Shown here one piece after another: positions 20,667-28,823 of a stretch of 32,962 bases of DNA (its first letter is position 1; each line of letters begins with the position of its first letter). The DNA is from Bacteroidales bacterium (GTDB taxonomy: Bacteria; Bacteroidota; Bacteroidia; Bacteroidales; JAFGXI01): assembly GCA_027064025.1 (NCBI GenBank), contig JAMOQL010000242.1, positions 1 to 32,962 on the forward strand, written 5' to 3'. Both the position numbers and the translations under genes were made by a program. The notes under the pieces were generated by a model. It was not told the DNA's origin. It ran no database searches and worked only from the letters and a program-made list of their open reading frames with translations.

Positions 20667-20924
20667 TTATTCTACAATATCTATTACTTGTCCGGCTCCA
20701 ACGGTATGGTGTTCCTTTACTTCATCTCCATCTTTAGTTTTAACATCTTGTTCAAGTTTTATAATAACAGTTACTGTTTCCCCAATATTTATGATTGTAA
20801 CTCCTGGAGGAAATTCCATAAAACCAACAGATTCATCACCACTCTCAAAAACAAAAGTGTAATCTTTGTTGGGGTACATAGCGTCTTTTATCGCTGTCAT
20901 CTTTACTTTAATTACTTTAGCCAT
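20667..20924 (-). CDS. Small standalone protein resembling elongation factor Tu domain III
   Basis: 85 aa; YTFVFESGDESVGFMEFPPGVTIINIGETVTVIIKLEQDVK...HHTVGAGQVIDIVE parallels EF-Tu D3 FYFRTTDVTG..ELPEGVEMVMPGDNV...V.LI...GGRTVGAGQVT.I. No G domain present. Confidence 0.75.
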   Translation of the reverse strand: MAKVIKVKMTAIKDAMYPNKDYTFVFESGDESVGFMEFPPGVTIINIGETVTVIIKLEQDVKTKDGDEVKEHHTVGAGQVIDIVE

Positions 20925-21011
20925 AATATTATAAGTTTTAGTTTGAAAATAAATTACTCTAAATGTACAAAAAAATACCTATATTACCAACAATATGAAA
21001 AACAAATTACA

Positions 21012-21731
21012 ATGAAAGCTATTATTTTTGCTGCAGGATTAGGTACAAGAATTCAACAAATTAGTAAGGGCAGACCCAAAGCCCTTGTTGAAATAAATAA
21101 AAAAACATTACTCGAAATTGCTATTGGATTTCTTTCAGATAACGGAATTGATGAAGTAATTGTAAATATACACCATCAGGCGGTCTTAATGCGAACATAT
21201 ATTTCTTCTCAAAGATTTTCAATTCCCGTGACTATTTCAGACGAGTCAGATTTACTTTTAGATACGGGAGGAGGCTTACTAAAGGCTAGATCGTTTTTTA
21301 AAGGGGAGGAAGATTTTATTGTCTATAATGTCGATGTACTTTCTAATATAAATATACAAAAGATGCTTAAGGTTCACAAAAAATCGGAAGCTCTAGCAAC
21401 ATTAGCTGTTCGAACACGACTAACGTCTAGATATTTATTGTTTAACTATAGTAATAGAATGATTGGTTGGGAGAATGTGAAAACACAAGAAAAAATTATT
21501 CACACTAACGAAAATTATCGGCAATTAGCTTTTTCAGGAATTCATATTCTTTCGACTAAAGTTTTTAGTCTGTTGGAGCAAGAAAAAGAAAAAAAATTCT
21601 CAATTACAAAATCTTATATAAATTTAGCTAAAGATAATTTAGTTATGGCTTATGTCCATGATAACGATTATTGGTTCGATGTTGGTAAACCAAAAAGTTA
21701 TCGGGAAGCAGTAGATTTCTTAAATCAATAA
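21012..21731 (+). CDS. Nucleotidyltransferase family protein (MurU/RfbA-like sugar-1-phosphate nucleotidylyltransferase)
   Basis: MKAIIFAAGLGTRIQQISKGRPKALVEINKKTLLE; YNVDVLSNINIQKML; FSGIHILSTKVF; WFDVGKPKSYREA. Track start 20688 is an upstream extension; ATG at 21012 is the natural N-terminus. Confidence 0.88.
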   Translation: MKAIIFAAGLGTRIQQISKGRPKALVEINKKTLLEIAIGFLSDNGIDEVIVNIHHQAVLMRTYISSQRFSIPVTISDESDLLLDTGGGLLKARSFFKGEEDFIVYNVDVLSNINIQKMLKVHKKSEALATLAVRTRLTSRYLLFNYSNRMIGWENVKTQEKIIHTNENYRQLAFSGIHILSTKVFSLLEQEKEKKFSITKSYINLAKDNLVMAYVHDNDYWFDVGKPKSYREAVDFLNQ

Positions 21732-21739
21732 TTATTTTG

Positions 21740-22657
21740 TTATCCCTCAGTAACAGAAGTAAAGGGTTTGCTAATAGATTTCTTCTTCTTTTCAGAAATC
21801 AAAAGCCCACCAATTACTAAAATAATTCCAACGTATTTTATGAAATCAAGTTTTTCATCTAAAACAAAGTATGAAACAACGATTGTGAAAATAGGGATTA
21901 GATTAGTATAAACTCCAATTTTGGCTACACCAAAGTATTTTAATGCGTGAGTATATAGGATAAATGCCATATTCGATGCAAAAATAGCTAATAATACAAT
22001 ATAGATAAAGTCGCTTTGAATAATACCAATTTCCGAAAATTGTTTATAATCGGATATTAAAAAGAATGGAAAAAAAGCAATGCTAGCAATTATGTTTTGC
22101 CAAGCAACAATTGTAAATGTATTGTATTTGTAGGTAATTTGTTTTAGAACAACAGTGTAACCCAGTGCTGAAAAAACAGCCAACAATAATAAAGCAATAC
22201 CTAACGGTTGACCAAAGAGGCTGAAATCTTTATTTATTATCACAAAAAGAACGCCGATTACACTTATTAATACGCCAAGAATATTGTTTCTTGTAACTTT
22301 CTCTTTAAAAATATAGTACCCGAGTATAGGCATAAATAAAGGAATAGTTGCGATTAATATAGATGCCGTACTTGCAGAAACTAATTGCAATCCAAAATTT
22401 TCACCAATAAAATATAAGAAAGGTTCAAAAAAGGAAAGGAGTAAAATAATTTTATAGTCTTCTTTTTTAATTTTTTGAAGAGTACCTAAAATTTTAGAAA
22501 AAATTAAAAGAAAAACCCCTGCGATGGATAAACGAAAAAATAATACGGTAAATGGGTTATAGGTTTCAAAGGCAAATTTACTCCATATAAAAGACATAGA
22601 CCAAAGTAGCATAGAAGTAATTATGGCTATGTAACTAAAGGTTTTGGGGTTTTTCAT
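21740..22657 (-). CDS. EamA/DMT family transporter
   Basis: About 10 TM helices, two EamA-like halves; SMLLWSMSFIWSKFAFETYNPFTVLFFRL; NLIPIFTIVVSYFVLDEKLDFIKYVGIILVIGGLLIS. Confidence 0.9.
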   Translation of the reverse strand: MKNPKTFSYIAIITSMLLWSMSFIWSKFAFETYNPFTVLFFRLSIAGVFLLIFSKILGTLQKIKKEDYKIILLLSFFEPFLYFIGENFGLQLVSASTASILIATIPLFMPILGYYIFKEKVTRNNILGVLISVIGVLFVIINKDFSLFGQPLGIALLLLAVFSALGYTVVLKQITYKYNTFTIVAWQNIIASIAFFPFFLISDYKQFSEIGIIQSDFIYIVLLAIFASNMAFILYTHALKYFGVAKIGVYTNLIPIFTIVVSYFVLDEKLDFIKYVGIILVIGGLLISEKKKKSISKPFTSVTEG

Positions 22658-22673
22658 GATAAATATGTTATAT

Positions 22674-22707
22674 AAAAAAAACTGTCCAAATTTATAATTT
22701 GGACAGT
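22674..22707 (-). terminator. Rho-independent terminator after ferredoxin gene
   Basis: ACTGTCCAAA-TTTATAA-TTTGGACAGT perfect 10-bp stem; minus strand followed by TTTTTTT. Confidence 0.8.
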
Positions 22708-22732
22708 TTATCTTGTACTTTTTACGAAATAT

Positions 22733-22900
22733 CTATTCAGGGCTGATAGCCTCAACTGGACAAACGTCAGCGCAAGCGCCACAGTCAGTACAGATTTCAG
22801 CATCAATTACATAGATATCGCCCTCAGAGATAGCCTCTACTGGACATTCGTCGATACATGATCCACATGCAGTACAATCATCAGAAATTTTGTAAGCCAT
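22733..22900 (-). CDS. 2[4Fe-4S] ferredoxin
   Basis: Translated by hand: MAYKISDDCTACGSCIDECPVEAISEGDIYVIDAEICTDCGACADVCPVEAISPE (55 aa); two CxxCxxCxxxCP motifs. Below the ORF-track size cutoff. Confidence 0.97.
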   Translation of the reverse strand: MAYKISDDCTACGSCIDECPVEAISEGDIYVIDAEICTDCGACADVCPVEAISPE

Positions 22901-23137
22901 AATTTTATTGTTTTATTTAGTTAAACGTTGCAAATATATATAATTCTCAATATTATATTAATATTTTTAAAAGGATTTTTTGAACAAGTATAAGTATTTA
23001 TTAATGGTGTAAATTAACAATAAGAGTGTATGGGTAAAAAGATACCTTGTAAAGGTAAATCATTCAGACAAATACACACTTTTGATAGAGTGAAATAATT
23101 ATTGCTTTGTACTTCTTATTATTAGAATTGTCAGTTT

Positions 23138-23548
23138 TTAAAAGCTTTTAAAAACTCTAGCCAAAGATTTACCTGGGGCATCTAACTTAATATCTAAAAA
23201 GTATCCAAATGGTGTTTGAAAGCTTTCGTAATCTGCATTTTTCATTCTTGCATCGACCAAGTCGAACAATTCTTTGGTGAAGTCTGGAGAGGCTTTACTT
23301 TCTGATAAATGAGCAAAAGAATGAAGAATAACCCGCATGGTATCATTTTTTTTAGCAGCCCATTTTAGGTTTTTAACCAATTTCTTTTCAACTTTTTTAA
23401 TATCTTCTTGGTCGTGCTCTTCAGCTTGAATAAAAGCCAAAATTGCATTTTCTATAGTTTCGCCATCCGTAATTGTTTCAAATTCTTCTAAGGTTTTGCT
23501 TCTAGGGTGATAAGAAAAAGAATCGGTATACATCATCAATAATTTCAT
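23138..23548 (-). CDS. Freestanding archaeal-type threonyl-tRNA synthetase editing domain (tRNA-Thr_ED-like) protein
   Basis: 136 aa; MKLLMMYTDSFSYHP..., MRVILHSFAHLSESKASPDFTKELFDLVDARMKNADYESFQTPFGYFLDIKLDAPGKSLARVFKSF parallels the N-terminal editing domain of archaeal ThrRS (YPFAHLSS.LA.P..A...L......L......V..APFGYYK.F.I...GHPLAELSR). Confidence 0.82.
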   Translation of the reverse strand: MKLLMMYTDSFSYHPRSKTLEEFETITDGETIENAILAFIQAEEHDQEDIKKVEKKLVKNLKWAAKKNDTMRVILHSFAHLSESKASPDFTKELFDLVDARMKNADYESFQTPFGYFLDIKLDAPGKSLARVFKSF

Positions 23549-23569
23549 ATTTCTTTATGTATTAAGATT

Positions 23570-23593
23570 AAAGTTATAAAGTTATAAAGTTAT
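23570..23593. repeat. Three perfect tandem copies of AAAGTTAT
   Basis: AAAGTTAT x3 read directly in the divergent intergenic region upstream of uvrB. Confidence 0.95.
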
Positions 23594-23638
23594 TTCCAAA
23601 ATATATCAGATTTTTTATATAAAACCAGACGAAGTCCG

Positions 23639-23646
23639 TATTTTTG
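23639..23646 (+). promoter_or_regulatory. Putative -7 element TATTTTTG immediately upstream of uvrB start
   Basis: TATTTTTG ends 4 nt before the GTG at 23651; no clear -33 TTG. Confidence 0.4.
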
Positions 23647-23650
23647 AAGC

Positions 23651-25669
23651 GTGGATTTTAAAATACATTCGGAATATAAACCAACAGGAGATCAGCCTCA
23701 GGCCATTAAGAAATTATATCAAGGTATAAAAGATGGAGAAACCCATCAAACCTTATTGGGTGTAACGGGTTCTGGAAAAACTTTTACGATTGCTAATGTG
23801 GTGGAACAATACAATCGTCCAACTTTAGTTTTAAGTCATAACAAAACTTTGGCCGCTCAGCTCTATAGTGAATTTAAGGCTTTCTTCCCTGATAATAAGG
23901 TTGAATATTATGTTTCGTACTACGATTATTATCAGCCAGAAGCTTATTTACCTACTTCCGATACCTATATAGAGAAAGATTTAGCTATTAACGATGAAAT
24001 AGAAAAATTACGTTTAGCAACCACATCGGCATTACTTTCTGGTCGGAGCGATGTTATTGTTATTGCCTCTGTTTCATGTATTTATGGTATTGGAAATCCC
24101 GAAACATTTCACAAAAATATTATTGAAGTAAATAAATCACAAGTAATTGGCAGAGATTCTTTTTTGCATTTGCTAGTCGATAATTTATATTCTCGAACTA
24201 CAATAGAATTTAATAGAGGAACTTTTCGTGTAAAAGGCGATACCGTAGATGTTTTTTTAGCTTATGATGATATTGCTTATCGGATTGTTTTTTGGGACGA
24301 CGAAATTGAAGAAATTTATTCTATAGAACCCGAGACCTCATCTATTATTGAGGGACATGATAAAGTATTAATTTATCCAGCCAATTTATTTGTGACCGAA
24401 AAAGGAGCACTAAAAGATACTATTTATCAGATTCAAGACGATTTGGTTAAGCAAGTTGATTTTTTTAAAGAAATTGGGAAACCACTAGAAGCCAAGAGAA
24501 TAGAAGATAGAGTAACTTTTGATTTGGAAATGATTCGAGAAATTGGACATTGCTCAGGAATTGAAAATTATTCGCGTTATTTCGATGGTCGAGAAGCAGG
24601 GACACGTCCTTTTTGTTTGTTAGATTATTTCCCCGAAGATTATTTATTAGTGATTGATGAAAGTCACGTTACTATTTCGCAAGTTCGTGCTATGTATGGC
24701 GGTGATCGTTCGAGAAAGCAAAATCTTGTAGAATATGGATTCCGATTACCTTCGGCAATGGATAATCGTCCTTTACAATTCGAAGAATTTGAGGCATTAA
24801 CCAATCAAGTTATCTATGTTTCTGCCACTCCTGCCGATTATGAATTAGAAAAAACGGGGGGAGTGGTTGTAGAGCAATTAATCCGACCAACAGGCTTGTT
24901 AGATCCTGATATAATTGTAAAACCAAGTTTAAATCAGATTGACGATTTACTGGAAGAAATTCGTTTGAGAATAACTAAGAATGAGCGAGTTTTAGTAACT
25001 ACATTAACTAAAAGAATGGCCGAAGAATTAGATAAGTATTTATCTAAGATGGCTATTCGTTCACGATATATACACTCCGATGTAGATACCTTGGAACGTG
25101 TAGAAATAATGGAAGATTTGCGTGCTGGCAGATTCGATGTTTTAGTTGGGGTGAATTTATTACGTGAAGGTTTGGATTTGCCAGAAGTTTCTTTGGTTGC
25201 TATTCTCGACGCCGATAAAGAAGGTTTTCTAAGGTCAACACGTTCCTTAACACAAACAGCTGGTCGTGCAGCAAGAAATATTAATGGTAAAGTTATTATG
25301 TATGCTGATAAAATAACTAAATCGATGCAAATTACAATTGATGATACTAATAGAAGAAGAGAAATTCAGCTTAAATATAACGCCGATAATAATATCACCC
25401 CTAAGCAAATTGTAAAAGCTCAGAAATCAATTCTGGGGCAGGATAGCAAGGCTAAAAAGGCAAGAACTTATTCTAATACAATAACTACAAATGTAGCTGC
25501 AGACCCTGTTATTAAATATATGAATGCTGATGCTTTACAAAAAACGATTGAAAATACAAAAGTAACAATGCATAAGGCAGCAAAAGAGCTTGATTTTATT
25601 GAAGCTGCAAGATTGCGAGACGAGATTAAAGTGCTGAATCAATTATTGGAAATACAAAAGACAACGTAA
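23651..25669 (+). CDS. uvrB: Excinuclease ABC subunit UvrB (GTG start)
   Basis: FKIHSEYKPTGDQPQAIKKL, LLGVTGSGKTFTIANV, YYVSYYDYYQPEAYLP, DESHVTISQVRAMYGGDRSRK, LREGLDLPEVSLVAILDADKEGFLRS, C-terminal UVR motif. Confidence 0.98.
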   Translation: MDFKIHSEYKPTGDQPQAIKKLYQGIKDGETHQTLLGVTGSGKTFTIANVVEQYNRPTLVLSHNKTLAAQLYSEFKAFFPDNKVEYYVSYYDYYQPEAYLPTSDTYIEKDLAINDEIEKLRLATTSALLSGRSDVIVIASVSCIYGIGNPETFHKNIIEVNKSQVIGRDSFLHLLVDNLYSRTTIEFNRGTFRVKGDTVDVFLAYDDIAYRIVFWDDEIEEIYSIEPETSSIIEGHDKVLIYPANLFVTEKGALKDTIYQIQDDLVKQVDFFKEIGKPLEAKRIEDRVTFDLEMIREIGHCSGIENYSRYFDGREAGTRPFCLLDYFPEDYLLVIDESHVTISQVRAMYGGDRSRKQNLVEYGFRLPSAMDNRPLQFEEFEALTNQVIYVSATPADYELEKTGGVVVEQLIRPTGLLDPDIIVKPSLNQIDDLLEEIRLRITKNERVLVTTLTKRMAEELDKYLSKMAIRSRYIHSDVDTLERVEIMEDLRAGRFDVLVGVNLLREGLDLPEVSLVAILDADKEGFLRSTRSLTQTAGRAARNINGKVIMYADKITKSMQITIDDTNRRREIQLKYNADNNITPKQIVKAQKSILGQDSKAKKARTYSNTITTNVAADPVIKYMNADALQKTIENTKVTMHKAAKELDFIEAARLRDEIKVLNQLLEIQKTT

Positions 25670-25697
25670 AGTCTTGTTTGGCGATATTAGAATAAAA

Positions 25698-26258
25698 ATG
25701 AATATAATCTCAATAATAATAATTGCAATTGGTTTATCAATGGATTCGTTTGCGGTTTCAGTGACAAATGGATTGATAATAAGAGATTTAAATGCAAAGC
25801 GAATTTTAACAATATCTTTTTCATTAACAATATTTCAAGCATTAATGCCTTTAATTGGATGGTTTGCTGGTATAGGAATTGAAAAGTATATTAATGAATT
25901 CGGTCATTGGATAGCATTCTCTCTTTTATCATTTATTGGATTGAAAATGATTTATGATGGATTAAAGAAAAATGAGATTGTAAAAGATAATGAATTAAAA
26001 ATCTTAACATTAATTGGACAGTCTTTTGCAACAAGTATTGACGCTTTTGTTGTGGGAGTTAGTTTTGCATTATTGAATTTATCAATTGTAATCCCTATGC
26101 TGATTATAGGATTAATTACATTTATAGTTTCGATAATTGGTTTACTTCTTGGGAAATACCTTGTGGAGAGAATCGGAAAAAAAGTTGAGATTTTTGGAGG
26201 AATTGTTTTAATAGGAATTGGAATAAAGATTTTAATAGAACATTTATATTTTTTGTAA
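25698..26258 (+). CDS. mntP: Manganese efflux pump MntP family protein
   Basis: Six TM helices; IIIAIGLSMDSFAVSVTNG and FATSIDAFVVGVSFALL duplicated DxF motifs of MntP. ATG at 25698 preferred over TTG 25674. Confidence 0.9.
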   Translation: MNIISIIIIAIGLSMDSFAVSVTNGLIIRDLNAKRILTISFSLTIFQALMPLIGWFAGIGIEKYINEFGHWIAFSLLSFIGLKMIYDGLKKNEIVKDNELKILTLIGQSFATSIDAFVVGVSFALLNLSIVIPMLIIGLITFIVSIIGLLLGKYLVERIGKKVEIFGGIVLIGIGIKILIEHLYFL

Positions 26259-26354
26259 TGGCACTTAATGGTAGAATACACATCGCCTAACGCAAATTAA
26301 AAATCATTTTTCTGGTGTTTGCTTGTGTGGTTGGTTGTCCTTAGTTCGAGTATT

Positions 26355-26373
26355 ACAAATCCTTCTGATTTGT
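26355..26373. repeat. Perfect 7-bp inverted repeat ACAAATC-CTTCT-GATTTGT in post-mntP intergenic tract
   Basis: Read directly; part of a noncoding tract with other short inverted repeats. Confidence 0.7.
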
Positions 26374-26523
26374 TAATTTTACAATGATGAAAAAAATATC
26401 AAACAAAACCAAAAGGAAACTTTTTATAGCTTCGTTCTCAAAGATGAACTACGTTAGAAGGGCATTATAAAAAAATTACAAACTTATTAATAATCTATTT
26501 CTATAATATCGTTTAATTAATGA

Positions 26524-26560
26524 CCAAAAAAACCTCCCTAAATCTTAATTAGAGAGGTTC
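26524..26560 (-). terminator. Rho-independent terminator after thioredoxin gene
   Basis: AACCTCCCTAA-ATCTTAA-TTAGAGAGGTT stem (one mismatch); minus strand followed by T-run. Confidence 0.75.
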
Positions 26561-26584
26561 TTTGTTTATAATAATTATGCTTAC

Positions 26585-26944
26585 TTATTTTGTTACTTTT
26601 AAAACATCAGCAATAGCTTTTTCGAAAGTTTCTTTTGGTAAAGCACCTTGAGCCATTTGTGGTTGACCTTCTTGAGGGACAAATAATAAAGAAGGAATAG
26701 ACTGTACACCAAATACACCAGCTAATTCTTGTTGTTCTTCTGTGTTAATTTTATAAATAACGATTTTTTCGCCATATTCGTTTTGTAACTCTTCTAAGAT
26801 TGGAGCAACCATTTTACAAGGTTGGCACCAGTCTGCATAAAAATCGATTAAACAAGGAGCTGTTCCTTCGTATTTCCATTCTTTGTTGTCTGCGTAATTA
26901 AATACTTTTGTTTTAAAAGTGTCTGAAGTTAAGTGTTCTAACAT
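26585..26944 (-). CDS. Thioredoxin family protein
   Basis: CLIDFYADWCQPCKMVAPILEELQNEYGEKIVIYKINTEEQQELAGVFGVQSIPSLLFV; WCxPCK active site and cis-Pro. Confidence 0.95.
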   Translation of the reverse strand: MLEHLTSDTFKTKVFNYADNKEWKYEGTAPCLIDFYADWCQPCKMVAPILEELQNEYGEKIVIYKINTEEQQELAGVFGVQSIPSLLFVPQEGQPQMAQGALPKETFEKAIADVLKVTK

Positions 26945-27262
26945 TATTTCTATTTTTAAATTGTTTCTAAATATAATTTTCGTCTTGCTTTACCAAAATT
27001 TGTTCCAAAGAAAATATTTAATAATTATTCTTCTAAAATCTGTTATTATGTCAAGAAAAGTGGAAAAGTGGACTTTTTGTCTACTTAAATTTAACACATA
27101 CATGCCACTTTTGGGTTAGTAGTATTACCATAATTTATTAAAACAAAAAGATAGATAACTATGAAACGAATATATTTGTAATAGAAAAATTATTGTTTAA
27201 TCTAAAAAGTTATATTTGTAACTTGAATTTATCATTGATTAACTTTACGCAAAAAAAAACAA

Positions 27263-28090
27263 ATGAAAACATTTATTAAATTATCAATATTTATTGTATT
27301 TCTAATTACCATAGCTTGTAATACTAATCCTAATAAGGAAACAAATACAAATTCATCAATTAAAACTGAAAAGATCGTTAATAGCGATTATTTATTGATG
27401 TCTACTTTATGGTTTCAGAAATCGGCAGAGATGCAGGCCGTATATTTGCAAACCTATCATTTTGCAAAACTAATAATTGATAACAAATTAAATCTAAATA
27501 ATAATGATAAGCCCAAAGCTGTTGTCGTAGATATTGATGAAACTGTTCTTGACAACAGCTCTTTCGAGGCTCATTGTATTACTAAAAATACATCTTACAC
27601 TTCGGAGGAATGGAAAGCTTGGGTGGATAAATCTGAAGCAAAGGCTTTGCCTGGAGCTTTAGATTTTTTGAAATACGCTAAAGAAAAAGGAGTAGAGACT
27701 ATTTATATTTCTAATAGAAAGAAAAATACTCAAGTTTCAACATTAACAAATCTTCGGAAATTAGAATTTCCATTCGCCGATGACACTCATTTATTTCTTC
27801 GAGATTCGGTTAGTACCAAGCGGTATAGGAGAGAAGCCGTTTTAGATAAATACGATGTTATTCTGTATATTGGAGATAATCTAACCGATTATTCAGAAAT
27901 ATTTGAAAATAGAAATTCAAAATTGGCAAAAGATATCGTTGAGAAAAATAAAGCAGTATTAGGAGTAGATTTTTTGATTCTCCCCAACCCGATGTATGGA
28001 GAATGGGAAAAACCTGTTTTTGATAATAATATGCGATTACCCAAAGCTGAAAAAGATAGCTTAAGAAAAGCTATTCTAAATACTTATTAG
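27263..28090 (+). CDS. Lipoprotein acid phosphatase / 5'-nucleotidase, e(P4) family (HAD)
   Basis: Lipobox (FLITIAC); AVVVDIDETVLDNSSFEAH; ISNRKKNTQVSTLTNLRKLEFPF; LYIGDNLTDYSEIF. Confidence 0.92.
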   Translation: MKTFIKLSIFIVFLITIACNTNPNKETNTNSSIKTEKIVNSDYLLMSTLWFQKSAEMQAVYLQTYHFAKLIIDNKLNLNNNDKPKAVVVDIDETVLDNSSFEAHCITKNTSYTSEEWKAWVDKSEAKALPGALDFLKYAKEKGVETIYISNRKKNTQVSTLTNLRKLEFPFADDTHLFLRDSVSTKRYRREAVLDKYDVILYIGDNLTDYSEIFENRNSKLAKDIVEKNKAVLGVDFLILPNPMYGEWEKPVFDNNMRLPKAEKDSLRKAILNTY

Positions 28091-28823
28091 AAATAAGATT
28101 ATCAAATATTCTTTTTGCTAAAACACGATGTCCTAAGGTATTAAAATGGATTCTGTCATTTTCAAACTGTTCGTTATTAATATCATAAATATTAATATTA
28201 GAAATTGAACTTTCTTTTAATTTAACTAGTAATTTGTTGTTTATTTTTTTACAGACTACTTTACTCATGAGAGTTTCGTGATACTGTGGAGGTAAAATAA
28301 CTACAAGCTTAATCTGATTTCTACGACATGATTTAGAAATTTTATCTATTTCATCAAAAATATAATTTGTGCTTTTATTATTTAATCCTAAAAATGACCC
28401 CAAGAATAAGTTAATATCCTGAAATCCTACGGTACTACGTCGGGGTGTTTGATAATTAGTAATAATCTGATTGTCAGTAATTTTATTATCCCACCTTAAT
28501 TTAGATTTAAAGAGAAAAGGGTTAATCGTTCTTTTAGTTTTAAAATTTGATATATCATATTTTATTAGAACTTTATTAAGGATTAATAAAGGGAAAGGTC
28601 TAATAAATAAATATATAATATCAGGTTCTTTTTTTGTAATAAACGATTGCGTTTGATTATGTAATTGACTATAATTCTCGTAATTACCCAAAACGACAGA
28701 TACTTCTTCATGGTTCTCATTTCTCAATAATTGATTAACGACAGAATAAAAAACTTGATTCCTTGTGATATTTCTTGGATTAATAATGCACCCACCAATA
28801 AATCCTATTTTTCTCATTCTCAT
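28071..28823 (-). CDS. SGNH/GDSL-like hydrolase family protein
   Basis: C-terminal NDRIHFNTLGHRVLAKRIFDNLI (DxxH block), FIGGCIINPRN start; VVILPPQYHETL central strand. Confidence 0.6.
   Translation of the reverse strand: MRMRKIGFIGGCIINPRNITRNQVFYSVVNQLLRNENHEEVSVVLGNYENYSQLHNQTQSFITKKEPDIIYLFIRPFPLLILNKVLIKYDISNFKTKRTINPFLFKSKLRWDNKITDNQIITNYQTPRRSTVGFQDINLFLGSFLGLNNKSTNYIFDEIDKISKSCRRNQIKLVVILPPQYHETLMSKVVCKKINNKLLVKLKESSISNINIYDINNEQFENDRIHFNTLGHRVLAKRIFDNLISNKYLE

Noticed and set aside
20688-21011. N-terminal extension of the nucleotidyltransferase ORF
   Set aside because: Overlaps the EF-Tu-D3-like gene in antisense; the conserved MKAIIFAAGLGTR start at 21012 is the natural N-terminus.
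25952-26281. 109-aa minus-strand ORF
   Set aside because: Antisense to mntP; low-complexity Ile/Pro-rich translation without recognisable motifs.
26919-27119. 66-aa + strand ORF
   Set aside because: Overlaps the thioredoxin start in antisense and continues through AT-rich intergenic DNA.
27171-27218. Two TATATTTG -7-like boxes upstream of the acid phosphatase as tandem promoters
   Set aside because: The nearest TTG to the second box has only about 15 nt spacing, shorter than the usual pattern; left unannotated.
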